Part shown: one piece after another, positions 50,666 to 60,500 of the stretch
Layout of the letters: every line of letters begins with the position of its first letter
Numbering within the stretch: the first letter of the stretch is position 1
Translations under genes and position numbers: made by a program
Notes under the pieces: model-generated
Told to the model about the DNA's origin: nothing
Seen by the model: the letters and a program-made list of their open reading frames with translations, nothing else
Databases searched by the model: none
NCBI GenBank assembly: GCA_902496275.1
Contig: CABVAC010000008.1
Span: forward strand, 1 to 64,000
DNA from: an uncultured Collinsella sp.
GTDB lineage: Bacteria; Actinomycetota; Coriobacteriia; Coriobacteriales; Coriobacteriaceae
Reading direction: 5' to 3'
Length of the DNA stretch: 64,000 bases

Positions 50666-52843
50666 ATGTCCGAACTGTGCTCCGTGCCGCGCGTCTCGGA
50701 GCGCTTTGCCCAGAGCAATGCGCTCGACGAGGATATCGCGCGACTCAAATATGTTTCGGGTAAACGTGAGGAGGCCCTTCGCCGTCTGGGAATTCGGACG
50801 GTGGGGGACCTCCTTCTCCATATCCCTCATCGATACCTGGACTTTACGCGCTCCTGGTCCATCGAGATGGCGCCCATCGGTACCGTGTGCACCATCATCG
50901 CCACGGTCGACCGTATCGTTCAAAAGAAGCCGCGTCCGCGCATGCAGGTGACCGAGGTCTCACTCGTTGACGAGACGGGCGTGCTGCAGGTCGCCTTTTT
51001 CCGTCAGCCTTGGATTGCCCAGCAGCTTAAGCAGGGCGACCGCCTGGCCGTGATGGGCAAGGTCGAGTTTGCCTACGGTTTTAAGCAGATGGCCTCGCCG
51101 CACTTTGAAAAGCTTGATGACGGGCGTGCTGCGGGCACCATTTTGCCGGTCCATTATGTGAGTGACGGCGTGAGCCAGGCGTGGATGCGCCGCATCGTAA
51201 GCGGCGCGCTCGAGGTCGTCGGCAATCCCTTTGATCCCATTCCGGCACGCTTACGCGTTAAGCGTCGCCTGATGAGCAATGCTCGTGCGCTTCGATCGAT
51301 CCACTTTCCCTCGAGCATGGCTGAGCGCGAAATCGCGCGCGCACGGCTTGCCTACGAGGAGTGTCTCTACCTGCAGCTGGCGCTGCGTCTGCGCAACGAC
51401 GGCGGCCTGGTCGATGTGGTGCCCTATGCCCACACCGCGGGCGAGCACCTGGTCGCGCTCAAGCAGGCCCTGCCGTTTTCGCTGAGCGACGAGCAGGAGG
51501 CCGCGTTCCAGGATATCCTGCGCGATATGTGCGATGGCGGGCGCGTGATGAACCGCCTGCTGCTGGGCGATGTCGGTACCGGTAAGACCGCCGTTGCCGC
51601 CTGCGCGCTGGCTGTGGCTGCCGATGGCGGTACGCAGGCCTGCGTTATGGCGCCCACGGGCGTGCTGGCGCGCCAATATGCCGATAAGACCGGCCCTCTG
51701 CTCTCGCAGGCCGGCATGTCCTGGGCACTTCTGACGGGTGCCACGCCGGCCGCAGAGCGCGAGCGCATCCATGCGCAGCTGGAATCGGGCGAGCTTGACG
51801 TGCTCTTTGGCACCCATGCGGTGCTTTCGGATAACGTTGCGTTCAAGCATCTGTCGCTTGTCGTCATCGACGAGCAGCACCGGTTTGGCGTCGGCCAACG
51901 CAATGCCTTGCGCGCGAAGGGCCCCGGTGCCGATCTGCTCGTTATGACGGCAACGCCCATCCCGCGTACGCTGGCGCTTTCGGTCTACGGCGATCTGGAC
52001 ACGAGTATCATCCGCCATCGGCCCGTCCCTGGCGCTGGCGTGACGACACGCGTGCTTACCGAGTCGAGTCGCGACCTTGCCTATGGCGCCATCCGCGAGG
52101 CGCATGAAAAGGGTCAGCAGGCCTACGTGATTTGCCCGCTCGTGGAGCCGAGTGACTCGGCCGATGATCTGGAGGACGTGCCCGGTATCGCCCGCGACGA
52201 CGAGGGCCGCGTGACGGTCCCCGTGCCGCTGCACGATACGGCGACCGAGCTCGATCGCCTGCGTCTGGCGTTGCCGGGTCTTGCCATCGAGCGCCTTCAC
52301 GGCCGCATGCCAGCGGGGGAGAAGGACCAGGTTATCGATGCCTTCAAGCGTGGCGAGATTGACGTGCTCGTCTCGACTACGGTGGTCGAGGTGGGCGTCG
52401 ACGTGCCTAACGCCACCGTCATGGTCATCGAGAACGGGGAGCGCTTTGGTTTGGCTGCTCTGCACCAGCTGCGCGGTCGCGTGGGCCGTGGCAGCGTGTC
52501 GGGCACGTGTCTGGTCATGACGCACTCCAAGGGCAACGGCGGCGCTTCGGCAGCACAAGATCGCCTGCAATCGCTCGAGAAGACCTCGGATGGCTTTACG
52601 CTCGCCCAGATGGACCTGCGTCTGCGCCACGAGGGCGAAATCCTGGGGTACCGCCAGCATGGCGGAGTGACCCTGCGCTTTGTCGACCTGGATGCCGACG
52701 AGGAGCTGATCGAGTGGGCCCATTTGGACGCGGTCGAGCTCTTGCGGTATGCTTGCAACCTTGACTCCGTGGCGACGCGCCCCCTGCGCGATGCGGTCGC
52801 CATGCGATATCGACACATTTTTAAGGAGGTCAGCGGAGGATGA
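50666..52843 (+). CDS. recG: ATP-dependent DNA helicase RecG
   Basis: 725 aa. OB-type wedge domain (about 60-160), then helicase motifs: LLGDVGTGKTAVA (Walker A, about 295-305), DEQHRFGVGQR (DExH, about 400), MTATPIPRT, and QLRGRVGRG (motif VI, about 600). It regresses stalled forks and processes recombination intermediates. It overlaps rsmD by 4 nt; both sit upstream of coaD as in many bacteria. Confidence 0.95.
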   Translation: MSELCSVPRVSERFAQSNALDEDIARLKYVSGKREEALRRLGIRTVGDLLLHIPHRYLDFTRSWSIEMAPIGTVCTIIATVDRIVQKKPRPRMQVTEVSLVDETGVLQVAFFRQPWIAQQLKQGDRLAVMGKVEFAYGFKQMASPHFEKLDDGRAAGTILPVHYVSDGVSQAWMRRIVSGALEVVGNPFDPIPARLRVKRRLMSNARALRSIHFPSSMAEREIARARLAYEECLYLQLALRLRNDGGLVDVVPYAHTAGEHLVALKQALPFSLSDEQEAAFQDILRDMCDGGRVMNRLLLGDVGTGKTAVAACALAVAADGGTQACVMAPTGVLARQYADKTGPLLSQAGMSWALLTGATPAAERERIHAQLESGELDVLFGTHAVLSDNVAFKHLSLVVIDEQHRFGVGQRNALRAKGPGADLLVMTATPIPRTLALSVYGDLDTSIIRHRPVPGAGVTTRVLTESSRDLAYGAIREAHEKGQQAYVICPLVEPSDSADDLEDVPGIARDDEGRVTVPVPLHDTATELDRLRLALPGLAIERLHGRMPAGEKDQVIDAFKRGEIDVLVSTTVVEVGVDVPNATVMVIENGERFGLAALHQLRGRVGRGSVSGTCLVMTHSKGNGGASAAQDRLQSLEKTSDGFTLAQMDLRLRHEGEILGYRQHGGVTLRFVDLDADEELIEWAHLDAVELLRYACNLDSVATRPLRDAVAMRYRHIFKEVSGG

Positions 52844-53496
52844 GAATCATCGGCGGCGAATGGCGCGGTCGTAAGATCGAGGAGCCCCGTGGTCGCGATG
52901 TCACCCGCCCCACGACCGATCGCGTGCGCGAGGCATGCGCATCTATGGTCATGTCGGCATTCGACTTCGATCTGGATGAGGTCCGCGTGCTGGACGCCTT
53001 TGGCGGCTCCGGTGCCTTAGGGTTAGAGATGCTCTCACGTGGTGCCCGCTCACTCACGACGTTCGAGATCGATCGGAATGCCGCGCGGCTCATTACCAAG
53101 AATATCGAGTCGCTCTGCCGTGACCGTGCGCGTTGGCGCGTGGTAACGGGCGACATGCTGGCGAGCGCCTCGCGCGGTCGTGTGCCGGGCGGCCCGTTTG
53201 ATCTGGTCCTGCTCGACCCGCCCTATGCTTTTGGTGCCGAGCCGGTCGAGGAACTGCTGCCGAACCTGGCTCAGCAGGGTCTGCTTGCATCTGGCGCTTA
53301 TGCCCTGTTTGAGCATGCCGCCGCCGATGCGGGCGCGCATCCGGCAGGCTTTGAGATTGTGCGCGAGAAGCACTACGGCATTACCTCGGTCGACCTGCTT
53401 CGTTGGGTCGGCGATGACGATGGTGAGGGCGATAACGCCGGCACCGATGCTAACAACAACGATGCCACGACGTTTCAGGAGGACGCCCATGAATGA
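52840..53496 (+). CDS. rsmD: 16S rRNA (guanine966-N2)-methyltransferase RsmD
   Basis: 218 aa. RIIGGEWRGRKI and RPTTDRVREA near the N-terminus, SAM-binding VLDAFGGSGALGLE (about 50-63), and the catalytic DPPYAF (about 126-131). A short acidic/Asn-rich tail of about 20 residues is extra. It methylates G966 of 16S rRNA. The end overlaps coaD by 8 nt. Confidence 0.93.
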   Translation: MRIIGGEWRGRKIEEPRGRDVTRPTTDRVREACASMVMSAFDFDLDEVRVLDAFGGSGALGLEMLSRGARSLTTFEIDRNAARLITKNIESLCRDRARWRVVTGDMLASASRGRVPGGPFDLVLLDPPYAFGAEPVEELLPNLAQQGLLASGAYALFEHAAADAGAHPAGFEIVREKHYGITSVDLLRWVGDDDGEGDNAGTDANNNDATTFQEDAHE

Positions 53497-53986
53497 CACC
53501 ATCAACCGCGTGATCGTCCCGGGCACCTTCGATCCCATCACGTTTGGCCATATCGACGTCATCCGCCGCGCCCGCCGCATCTTTCCCAGCGTGATCGTCG
53601 CTGTTGCCGAGTCGCAGGGTAAAAACGGTGTGGGTACCACGTTTATGCTCGATGAGCGCGTGGCGCTGGCCCGCGAGGCGCTCGGTGATATCGACGGCGT
53701 CGAGGTCCTGCCCTTTACCGGCCTCTTGGTCGACTTCGCTCGCGAGCAGGGGGCGGGGGCCGTGGTCAAGGGCCTGCGCGCCATGACCGACTTTGAGTAC
53801 GAGCTGCAGCAGGCAGATCTCAACTATCGCTTGGATAACGAGCTGGAGTCCATCTTTGTCATGAGTGCGCCGCAGTACGGCTATATCTCGAGCTCGGTCG
53901 TTCGTCAGATCGCCTCACTCGGCAGCGATGTATCGACGTTTGTCCCGCCCAACGTGGTCGAAGCGCTCAGACATCGCTTTTCGTGA
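53489..53986 (+). CDS. coaD: phosphopantetheine adenylyltransferase
   Basis: 165 aa from the ATG at 53489, with CAGGAGGACG upstream. The nucleotidyltransferase motif reads GTFDPITFGHID (TxGH), and the C-terminal ISSSVVRQIA is the second substrate motif. It makes dephospho-CoA. Standard rsmD-coaD neighbour pair. Confidence 0.95.
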   Translation: MNDTINRVIVPGTFDPITFGHIDVIRRARRIFPSVIVAVAESQGKNGVGTTFMLDERVALAREALGDIDGVEVLPFTGLLVDFAREQGAGAVVKGLRAMTDFEYELQQADLNYRLDNELESIFVMSAPQYGYISSSVVRQIASLGSDVSTFVPPNVVEALRHRFS

Positions 53987-54054
53987 CGTTTTTTATTGCC
54001 TGGTGGCATGTGGTAAACTAGCACGATGATATGTTACCTATGAAAGGAGACCGG

Positions 54055-54552
54055 ATGCCGGGCGAGAATTTTCCTGGCGATAGGATCGTCAGCTTGGTCG
54101 ATGAGCTCGAAGGGCTGATCGAGGAAGCCAAGCCGCCTTTCGGCAAGAACGCTCAGTTCAAGGTCATCGACGCCGACGTGTTCTTCAACATCCTCGACGA
54201 GATCCGCATGAGCTATCCCGAGGAGTGGCAGAAGTCCCGCCGTATCCTTAAGGAGCGCGAGGAGCTTATGGCTTCCGCCGCCGCTCAGGCCGATTCCATC
54301 ATCGCCGACGCTCAGCAGCAGGCCCTCACCATTGCCGGTGAGCAGGAGATCGTCCGCTTGGCACAGCAGCAGGCCGACGACATCCGCGATCGTGCCCAGC
54401 AGTACGAGCGCGAGACGCGTTATGCTGCCGAGGACTACGCAGAGCAGGTCTTTACGCACCTGGAGGAGAATCTCAAGAGCCTGACCGGCACCGTTACCCG
54501 TTGCCGTCAGCAGCTCAACGAGGGTGCCGCCCAACAGAATGGTCAGTGGTAA
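54055..54552 (+). CDS. DivIVA-like coiled-coil protein
   Basis: 165 aa from the ATG at 54055 (AAAGGAGA upstream); ATG 54031 is an alternative. A short N-terminal segment (IVSLVDELEGLIEEA) is followed by FKVIDADVFFNILDEIRMSYPEE and a long helical, Gln/Ala-rich coiled coil (about 65-150). Such DivIVA/SepIVA-like proteins between coaD and the DUF177 gene are usual in actinobacteria and are linked to cell growth or septum placement; I infer that role from position and shape. It overlaps the next gene by 1 nt (TAATG). Confidence 0.7.
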   Translation: MPGENFPGDRIVSLVDELEGLIEEAKPPFGKNAQFKVIDADVFFNILDEIRMSYPEEWQKSRRILKEREELMASAAAQADSIIADAQQQALTIAGEQEIVRLAQQQADDIRDRAQQYERETRYAAEDYAEQVFTHLEENLKSLTGTVTRCRQQLNEGAAQQNGQW

Positions 54553-55106
54553 TGGCTGAGTTCCCGAGCGTTACCGTCGATCTTTCCGAACAGCTCGAGT
54601 TTCCCGGAGATTCGTATCCGCTGACCGGCAAGGTCGATGTCGCCACCTATACGGTGGGCGAGAAGGAGTACCAGCTACAGGACGGCATCGACTACGACGT
54701 TGTCTTTACCAATGCCGGTACCGGTGTCTTGCTCACGGGCATGGTCCGCGCGCACGCCACCGGCGAGTGCGACCGTTGCCTGGAGCCCGCTTCGTTTGAT
54801 ATCGCCGGCGAGATCGAGGAGTTCTACCTCTTTGAGGAGCCCGAGGATCCCGAGGCCTACGAGGACGGCTACGAGCTCCTGGGTGAGGACCGCATCGTCG
54901 ATCTGGGTGAGCCCATCAACGATGCCGTTGTCATGGACACGCCGTTTGTGGTGCTCTGCAAGCCCGATTGCCGCGGTCTGTGCCCCACTTGCGGTTGCAA
55001 TCTCAACGTCGAGCAATGCGATTGCGCCGCCCAGGCAGAGGCAGAATGGGCCGCTGCCACGGAAAATCCATTTGCAGCATTGAAGAATCTCAAGCTCGAT
55101 GAGTAA
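54552..55106 (+). CDS. DUF177 (YceD) family protein
   Basis: 184 aa. Start is the ATG overlapping the previous stop. A beta-rich N-terminal half contains the family ATGECDRCLEPASFDI (about 75-90), and the C-terminus carries CKPDCRGLCPTCGCNLN, a Cys-rich zinc-binding block. YceD-like proteins precede rpmF almost everywhere and are implicated in 23S rRNA handling. rpmF starts 64 nt later. Confidence 0.88.
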   Translation: MAEFPSVTVDLSEQLEFPGDSYPLTGKVDVATYTVGEKEYQLQDGIDYDVVFTNAGTGVLLTGMVRAHATGECDRCLEPASFDIAGEIEEFYLFEEPEDPEAYEDGYELLGEDRIVDLGEPINDAVVMDTPFVVLCKPDCRGLCPTCGCNLNVEQCDCAAQAEAEWAAATENPFAALKNLKLDE

Positions 55107-55170
55107 AACTGTGGTAATATCGCTACTTGCGCGTAATCGCCACACTGGATAGTTCATAAGGAAGGTCACT

Positions 55171-55350
55171 ATGCCCGTACCTAAACAAAAGCAGGGTCGT
55201 ATCCGCACTCACACCCGTCGTTCCGCCAACATGAAGATCTCGGCTGCGGCTCAGTCCACGTGCCCCCGTTGCGGTGCTGTCAAGCTTCCGCACCACGTGT
55301 GCCCCAGCTGCGGTTTCTACAAGGACCGTGAGGTTATCGTTACCGAGTAA
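55171..55350 (+). CDS. rpmF: 50S ribosomal protein L32
   Basis: 59 aa. MPVPKQKQGRIRTHTRRS at the start and two zinc pairs, CPRC (about 31-34) and CPSC (about 44-47), so it is the zinc-containing form of L32. GGAAGG ribosome site. An attenuator-like hairpin separates it from plsX. Confidence 0.96.
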   Translation: MPVPKQKQGRIRTHTRRSANMKISAAAQSTCPRCGAVKLPHHVCPSCGFYKDREVIVTE

Positions 55351-55391
55351 CGCTATACTCTGGATGCGATGCCGTTCCAAATGGAACCACA

Positions 55392-55421
55392 ATGGCCGGC
55401 TCAATGAGTCGGCCATTTTTG
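55392..55421 (+). terminator. hairpin terminator between rpmF and plsX
   Basis: A 10-bp stem (55392-55401 with 55407-55416, one G-U) followed by TTTTG. It likely ends most rpmF transcripts and would leave plsX to partial read-through. Confidence 0.75.
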
Positions 55422-55437
55422 TATAAGGAGCATGTAT

Positions 55438-56457
55438 ATGAGTAACGTTCGCATTTGTGTAGACGTTGTGGGCGGAGACGAGAAACCTCAGGTTGTTCTC
55501 GATGGCATCGAGGCTGCACTTGCCGCCGATCCCGATATCGAGGTCTTGGCAGCTGGCCCCGCCGAAATCGTTAATCCCTTTGCTGCTTCCCATGCACGTG
55601 TTGAGGCTCTTGAGGCACCCGACGTTATCGCCATGGATGACGATCCCATTCGCGCCGTGATGACCAAGCGCAAGTCGTCGATCGTGCTGTCGTGCCGCGC
55701 CATCAAGAAGGGCAATGCGGACGCGTTCTTCTCCGCCGGCTCGACCGGTGCCATGACCGCCGCTGCTACTGCCTACGTGACGCCGTTTAGATATATGGCT
55801 GAAGGCAAGAAGCAGCCGGTGCGCCCTTGTCTGACCAATGCGCTGCCCAATCGCGCCGGCGGTCTGACGGTGCTGTGCGACATGGGCGCCAACCCCGATG
55901 TCGAGGTCGACGACATGGTGCGTTTTGCCCAGATGGGTAGCGCCTATGCCCGCGTTGTCCTGGGCATCGAGCATCCCCGCGTGGGCCTGCTTGCCAATGG
56001 CACCGAGGACGAGAAGGGTTCCAACTTTACCAAGGCCTGCTTCCCGGCCATGAAAGCCGCCGTTCCCGGCTTTGTGGGCAACTGCGAAGGCACCGACCTC
56101 ACCTCGGGCAATTTCGATGTCGTCGTTGCCGACGGCATGTCGGGCAATATTGCGCTCAAGGCCACCGAGGGCGCTGCCAAGTTTTTGCTGCAGGAGCTCA
56201 AGGGCGCCTTTATGGCCTCGCTCGGCACCAAGATCGCCGCGCTGCTCATCAAAAAGCAGATGCGCGAGATTAAGGCCAAGCTCTCTGGTGATGCCAAGGG
56301 CGGCGCGATTCTTTTGGGCCTGCGTGGCGTGGTCCTAATCGGCCATGGCGCCACCTCGGTCGAGGCCGTCAAAAACGGTACGCTCGCGGCGGCTGAAGCC
56401 GTGCGCGCCGGGCTGGTCGAGAACGTCGCCAACTCCATGGACGGCATCGTTTTGTAA
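55438..56457 (+). CDS. plsX: phosphate acyltransferase PlsX
   Basis: 339 aa from the ATG at 55438, 7 nt after AAGGAG; ATG 55432 is only 1 nt from that site. Family blocks: CVDVVGGDEKP at the start, SAGSTGAMTAAATAY (about 98-112), GALPNRAG-like LTNALPNRAGG, LLANGTEDEKGS, and GNIALKATEGAAKF (about 233-246). It converts acyl-ACP to acyl-phosphate for phospholipid synthesis. Confidence 0.93.
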   Translation: MSNVRICVDVVGGDEKPQVVLDGIEAALAADPDIEVLAAGPAEIVNPFAASHARVEALEAPDVIAMDDDPIRAVMTKRKSSIVLSCRAIKKGNADAFFSAGSTGAMTAAATAYVTPFRYMAEGKKQPVRPCLTNALPNRAGGLTVLCDMGANPDVEVDDMVRFAQMGSAYARVVLGIEHPRVGLLANGTEDEKGSNFTKACFPAMKAAVPGFVGNCEGTDLTSGNFDVVVADGMSGNIALKATEGAAKFLLQELKGAFMASLGTKIAALLIKKQMREIKAKLSGDAKGGAILLGLRGVVLIGHGATSVEAVKNGTLAAAEAVRAGLVENVANSMDGIVL

Positions 56458-56524
56458 GAGCGAGTTAGAGCGCTGTTATGTGCCTCGCGGCCTGCTTCGT
56501 GGGGTAGAATCAGAACCGTGTCTT

Positions 56525-56544
56525 GGTACCGCCCGGGCGGTACC
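56525..56544. promoter_or_regulatory. perfect 20-bp palindrome upstream of acpP
   Basis: A 20-bp exact palindrome (GGTACCGCCC and its complement), 15 nt downstream of a TAGAAT (56505-56510) that could be a -10 box, and 38 nt upstream of acpP. It may be an operator for a lipid-synthesis regulator, or form a hairpin; ATTCTTTT follows it. Confidence 0.5.
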
Positions 56545-56581
56545 ATTCTTTTGGTATTCATGCACTATGAGAGGAAGCGCT

Positions 56582-56824
56582 ATGGACCGCTCCGAAATCT
56601 TCGACAAGATCGCCGAGGTCGCTGCTGACGTTCTGGGCGTCGATGTTGCCGAAATTAGCGATGAGACCACCTTTGACGACCTCGATGCCAACTCGCTCGA
56701 GCGCCTGCAGCTGGTTACGGCTATCGAGGACGAGTTCAATCTCGAGATCGATGACGAGACTCTGCTCTCGCTCAACTCTGTCGCCGACGCCGTCGACGCG
56801 ATTGAAAACGCCAGGGAGGCCTAG
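56582..56824 (+). CDS. acpP: acyl carrier protein
   Basis: 80 aa from the ATG at 56582 with GAGAGGAAG upstream. All-helical acidic ACP. The phosphopantetheine serine is present, but the usual D-S-L reads N-S-L (LDANSLERLQLV). The rest (FDKIAEVAADVLG, EDEFNLEIDDE) is typical. It carries acyl chains for fatty acid synthesis and links plsX to rnc, which begins 3 nt later. Confidence 0.92.
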   Translation: MDRSEIFDKIAEVAADVLGVDVAEISDETTFDDLDANSLERLQLVTAIEDEFNLEIDDETLLSLNSVADAVDAIENAREA

Positions 56825-56827
56825 GTC

Positions 56828-57553
56828 TTGGCTTTGTCTGAACGACTTACGCGTGCCCAGGAAATTCTGGGCCACGAGTTCAATAATAAGGTGCTTCTGC
56901 GCGCGGCGCTCACGCACCCCTCTGCCGTGGAAGGTCAGCCCGTCTCGGCGAGCTATGAGCGTCTTGAGTTTTTGGGCGATTCCATTTTGGGCGCCGTGGT
57001 TGCCCGTTCGCTCTTTGAATCCTATCCGGAGTTTGACGAGGGCAAGCTTACGCGCCTGAAGGTGTCCCTTGTCTCGGGTGCCACGCTGTCCGAGGTGTCC
57101 CATGAGCTGGGCATCGACGACATCATCATCTTTGGTGCCTCCGAGACCGGTACCGGCGCGCGCGGCCTGCACTCGGCGCTCGAGAACGTCTACGAGTCGC
57201 TCGTGGGCGCGCTGTATCTGGATGCTGGCTGGGATGCGGCGGCGGAGTTCATTCACCGTACGCTTAAGCCGCACCTGGCCTCCGAGCGTGCCGAGCACCC
57301 CGCGAACCCCAAGTCGTTCTTGCAGGAGTGCGTGCAGGCCGACGGCCATGAGCCTCCCGCGTATAAGCTGGTCGGCTCCGAGGGCCCCGCGCATGCGCCC
57401 ACCTTTACCGCTGTGGTGCTCATCGACGGTATTCGCCAGGGTCGCGGCTCCGGCTCCTCAAAGAAGGAAGCCGAGGGAGCCGCTGCACTCGAGGCACTTG
57501 ACCGCATGGGCTACACCACCAACGGCGTGATTCTCAACAAGAAGCCTGTTTAA
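56828..57553 (+). CDS. rnc: ribonuclease III
   Basis: 241 aa. Catalytic signature YERLEFLGDSILG (about 40-52) with downstream ENVYESLVGALYLD, then a dsRNA-binding domain (about 160-230) ending in GSGSSKKEAEGAAA. TTG start with AGGGAGG 7 nt upstream. It cuts double-stranded rRNA precursors and structured mRNAs. Usual acpP-rnc-smc order. Confidence 0.95.
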   Translation: MALSERLTRAQEILGHEFNNKVLLRAALTHPSAVEGQPVSASYERLEFLGDSILGAVVARSLFESYPEFDEGKLTRLKVSLVSGATLSEVSHELGIDDIIIFGASETGTGARGLHSALENVYESLVGALYLDAGWDAAAEFIHRTLKPHLASERAEHPANPKSFLQECVQADGHEPPAYKLVGSEGPAHAPTFTAVVLIDGIRQGRGSGSSKKEAEGAAALEALDRMGYTTNGVILNKKPV

Positions 57554-57563
57554 GCGAGGAACC

Positions 57564-60500
57564 GTGTATCTCAAGTCCCTCACGCTCAAAGGGTTCAAGT
57601 CGTTTGCCGACCGCGCCCATATGACGTTTGAGCCGGGCCTGACCGTCATCGTCGGCCCCAACGGCTCGGGAAAATCGAACATCTCTGACTCGATTCTGTG
57701 GGTCCTGGGCGAGCAGAGCGCCAAGCAGCTGCGCGGCCAGGCCATGGAGGATGTCATCTTCTCGGGCTCGTCAGCGCGCAAGCCGGTGGGTGTCGCCGAG
57801 GTCACGCTGGTGCTCGATAACTCGGACCATATGCTGCCCGTCGACTTTGACGAGGTCGCCATCACCCGTCGTATGTATCGCTCGGGCGAAAGCGAGTACC
57901 TCATCAACTCGAGTCCGTGCCGCCTGATGGACATTCAGGACATCCTGCACGATTCGGGCTTGGGCAAGGATACGCATTCCATCATCAGCCAGGGCAAGCT
58001 CGACGCCATTTTGCAGAGCCGCCCCGAGGAGCGCCGCGCCCTCATCGAGGAGGCCGCCGGCATCTCCAAGCACAAGCGCCGCAAGGAGCGTGCGCTCAAA
58101 AAGATTAAGTCGATGGACGAGCACCTGACGCGTGCCCGCGACATCAATAAGGAAATTGCCCGTCAGCTGCGACCGCTGGAGCGTCAGGTCGATCGTGCGC
58201 GCAAGTACAAAGAGCTGTCCTCGCGCGCGAACGAGCTTACGCAGATGCTAGCCGTCGACGAGCTGCGTTCGCTGCAGTCGCAGTGGAACGACCTGGAGAG
58301 CCGCTCCAAGGAAGGCGCCGCCGAGCTGGAGCTTGCGCAGTACCGCATGGGCGAAAAGGAGCGCGAGCTCGAGAAGCTCCAGGTCATGCTCGAGGAAAAG
58401 GGCCTGTTTGTGGGCGATCTGGGCGAGCAGCGCCGCCATATGCAAGATGTGGTCGGTCGCATTAACTCCGATATGCGTCTGCTCGAGGAAAAGGGCCACA
58501 ACATGGTGTCGCGCCTGTCCGACATGCGCGGGCAGATTTCGAGCTCCGAGCATCAGCGTCGTCGCGTGGTAGAGGAGCTCGAGGATGCACGTGCGCAGCT
58601 TGAGGAAGTGACCGGCGCGCACATGCAGGCCCAGGAGGACGTTGACGCCGCCGGACCTGCCGCCGCCGAGCTCCACGAGCGTCGCGTTGCGCTCGACAAT
58701 CAGATTTCGCAGCTTACGCGTGAGCAACGCGATGTGCAGCGTGTGGCCGATAACGCGGCGCTCGAACTCGCCAAGGTGAAGGACTCGCTGAGCAACGCCG
58801 AGGTCGAGGACAACATGTACGCCTCACGCCTGGAGCAGATCGACGAGCAGCTCGAGGAAGTCACGGCCTCACTCGAGAGCCGTCGCGACCGCGCCGAGGA
58901 GCTCGACAGTGCACTTGATCAGGCCCGTCAAGCTCAGTTTGATGCTCGCGAGGCTACCGAGGTCGCCCGTGCAGCCCTTAAGGACCTGCGTGCCCGCGAG
59001 AGCGAGGCGCGCAACAAACTGTCCGAGGTGCGCTCGGAGCTTGCCAGCCAAAAGAAGCTCGATGCCCGCATGGCTGACAGCTCGCCGCTGGTGAGCCGTC
59101 TGATGGGTGCGCTGGGCGACGATGTCTCGGGTCGTCTGGGCGACGTGCTCGAGGCCCCGCGTGAGCTTGAGGGCCTGGTTGAGCAATTGCTCGCCGGTGA
59201 TATCGATGCGCTGCTGTTCGACGATGCGTCCGCGCTTGAGCGTGCCGGTCGTGCCGCTCTGGACCAGAAGAAGGCCTCGGGCGAGGCGCTGCTGGTCGCG
59301 CGCGGTGTGAGCGCCTCTGCTGCCGCTAAGGGCGCTGCCGGTTCCCGCCTGGTCGATCGCCTGTCCGTACGCGCCGGCTATGGCCCGGTTGTCGAGGCGC
59401 TGCTCGGCGGCTATTACGTTGTCGACGACTTGGCGGCTGCGCTGTCGGCGCCGGTCGTTGACGGCGTGACTTACGTGACCCCCGATGGCGCCCGCGTGAG
59501 CTGTGGTGGTCTGGTGCGCGTGGGGCTCGACGCCGGCGAGGCTTCGGGTGCTTTGGAGCGCAAGCGTCGCATTCGCGAGCTGGAGGGCCTGGAACCCGAT
59601 CTGGCTGCTGTGTTTGATCATGTGTCGGATCAGGTCGTCGAGGCCAATGCGGCCGTCGAAGAGGCGCGTGCCGCTGAGGGCGATGCCGCCGGCGAGATCG
59701 CCCGTCTTGAGGGCGAGCGCCGCTCGCTGCTCTCCGAGATTGGCCGCCTGGAGCAAAGCGCCAACAACGCCGAGGTCGAGCGCGTGCGCATCTCCAAGCG
59801 CCGCGAGCAGGCCGCCGAGGCCGTTCGCGCTGCGCGTCCGCGCGTGGACGAGCTCACCCGCTCGCGTGACGAGGCCCGAGCGCAGGCAAGCGATCTTGGC
59901 CTTCAGATTGCCGAAGCCAACGACGAACTCGACCGCGTTCGCCGTGACGATTCCGAGGCCGCCGGCAAGCTCGCCGACGCTAAGGTGCGCCTTGCTCAGA
60001 CGAGCGAGCGCCTTCGTTCGCTGAGGGGCCGCGTGCCCGATCTTGAGCATCGTCTGGAGGGTATCGATCGTCGTATCCGCGGGACTCGTCAGGCCTCGCG
60101 CTCGCTCGAGCTGCTGCGCCTTCGCGTCGATCCCATGCACGAGCGCTATTCGGCCCTGCTGGAGCGCGCGTCGGATTGGGCAGCGCGTCTGCGTGACCAG
60201 GCCTCTCTGGAGGAGGCGGACTCCGCTTCGCTCAAGAAGACCATCGAGGATGCCAAGGCAGAGGTTGCCCGCGCTAAGGAGAAGGTCGATACCGCCACCG
60301 CCACGCAAAACGAATTTAAGGTCGCGCGTGGCAAGCTCGAGGTGCAGGTAGAGGCCGCCATTAAGGCCATTACCGCCGATGGCAACACGGTACTCGAGGA
60401 AGCGCTTATGCTTCCTGCGCCCACGGACCGCGACGCCGCCGAGCGCGAGCTCAACCAGCTTGTGCGCCAGATCAACAACCTTGGTCCCGTGAACCAAGTT

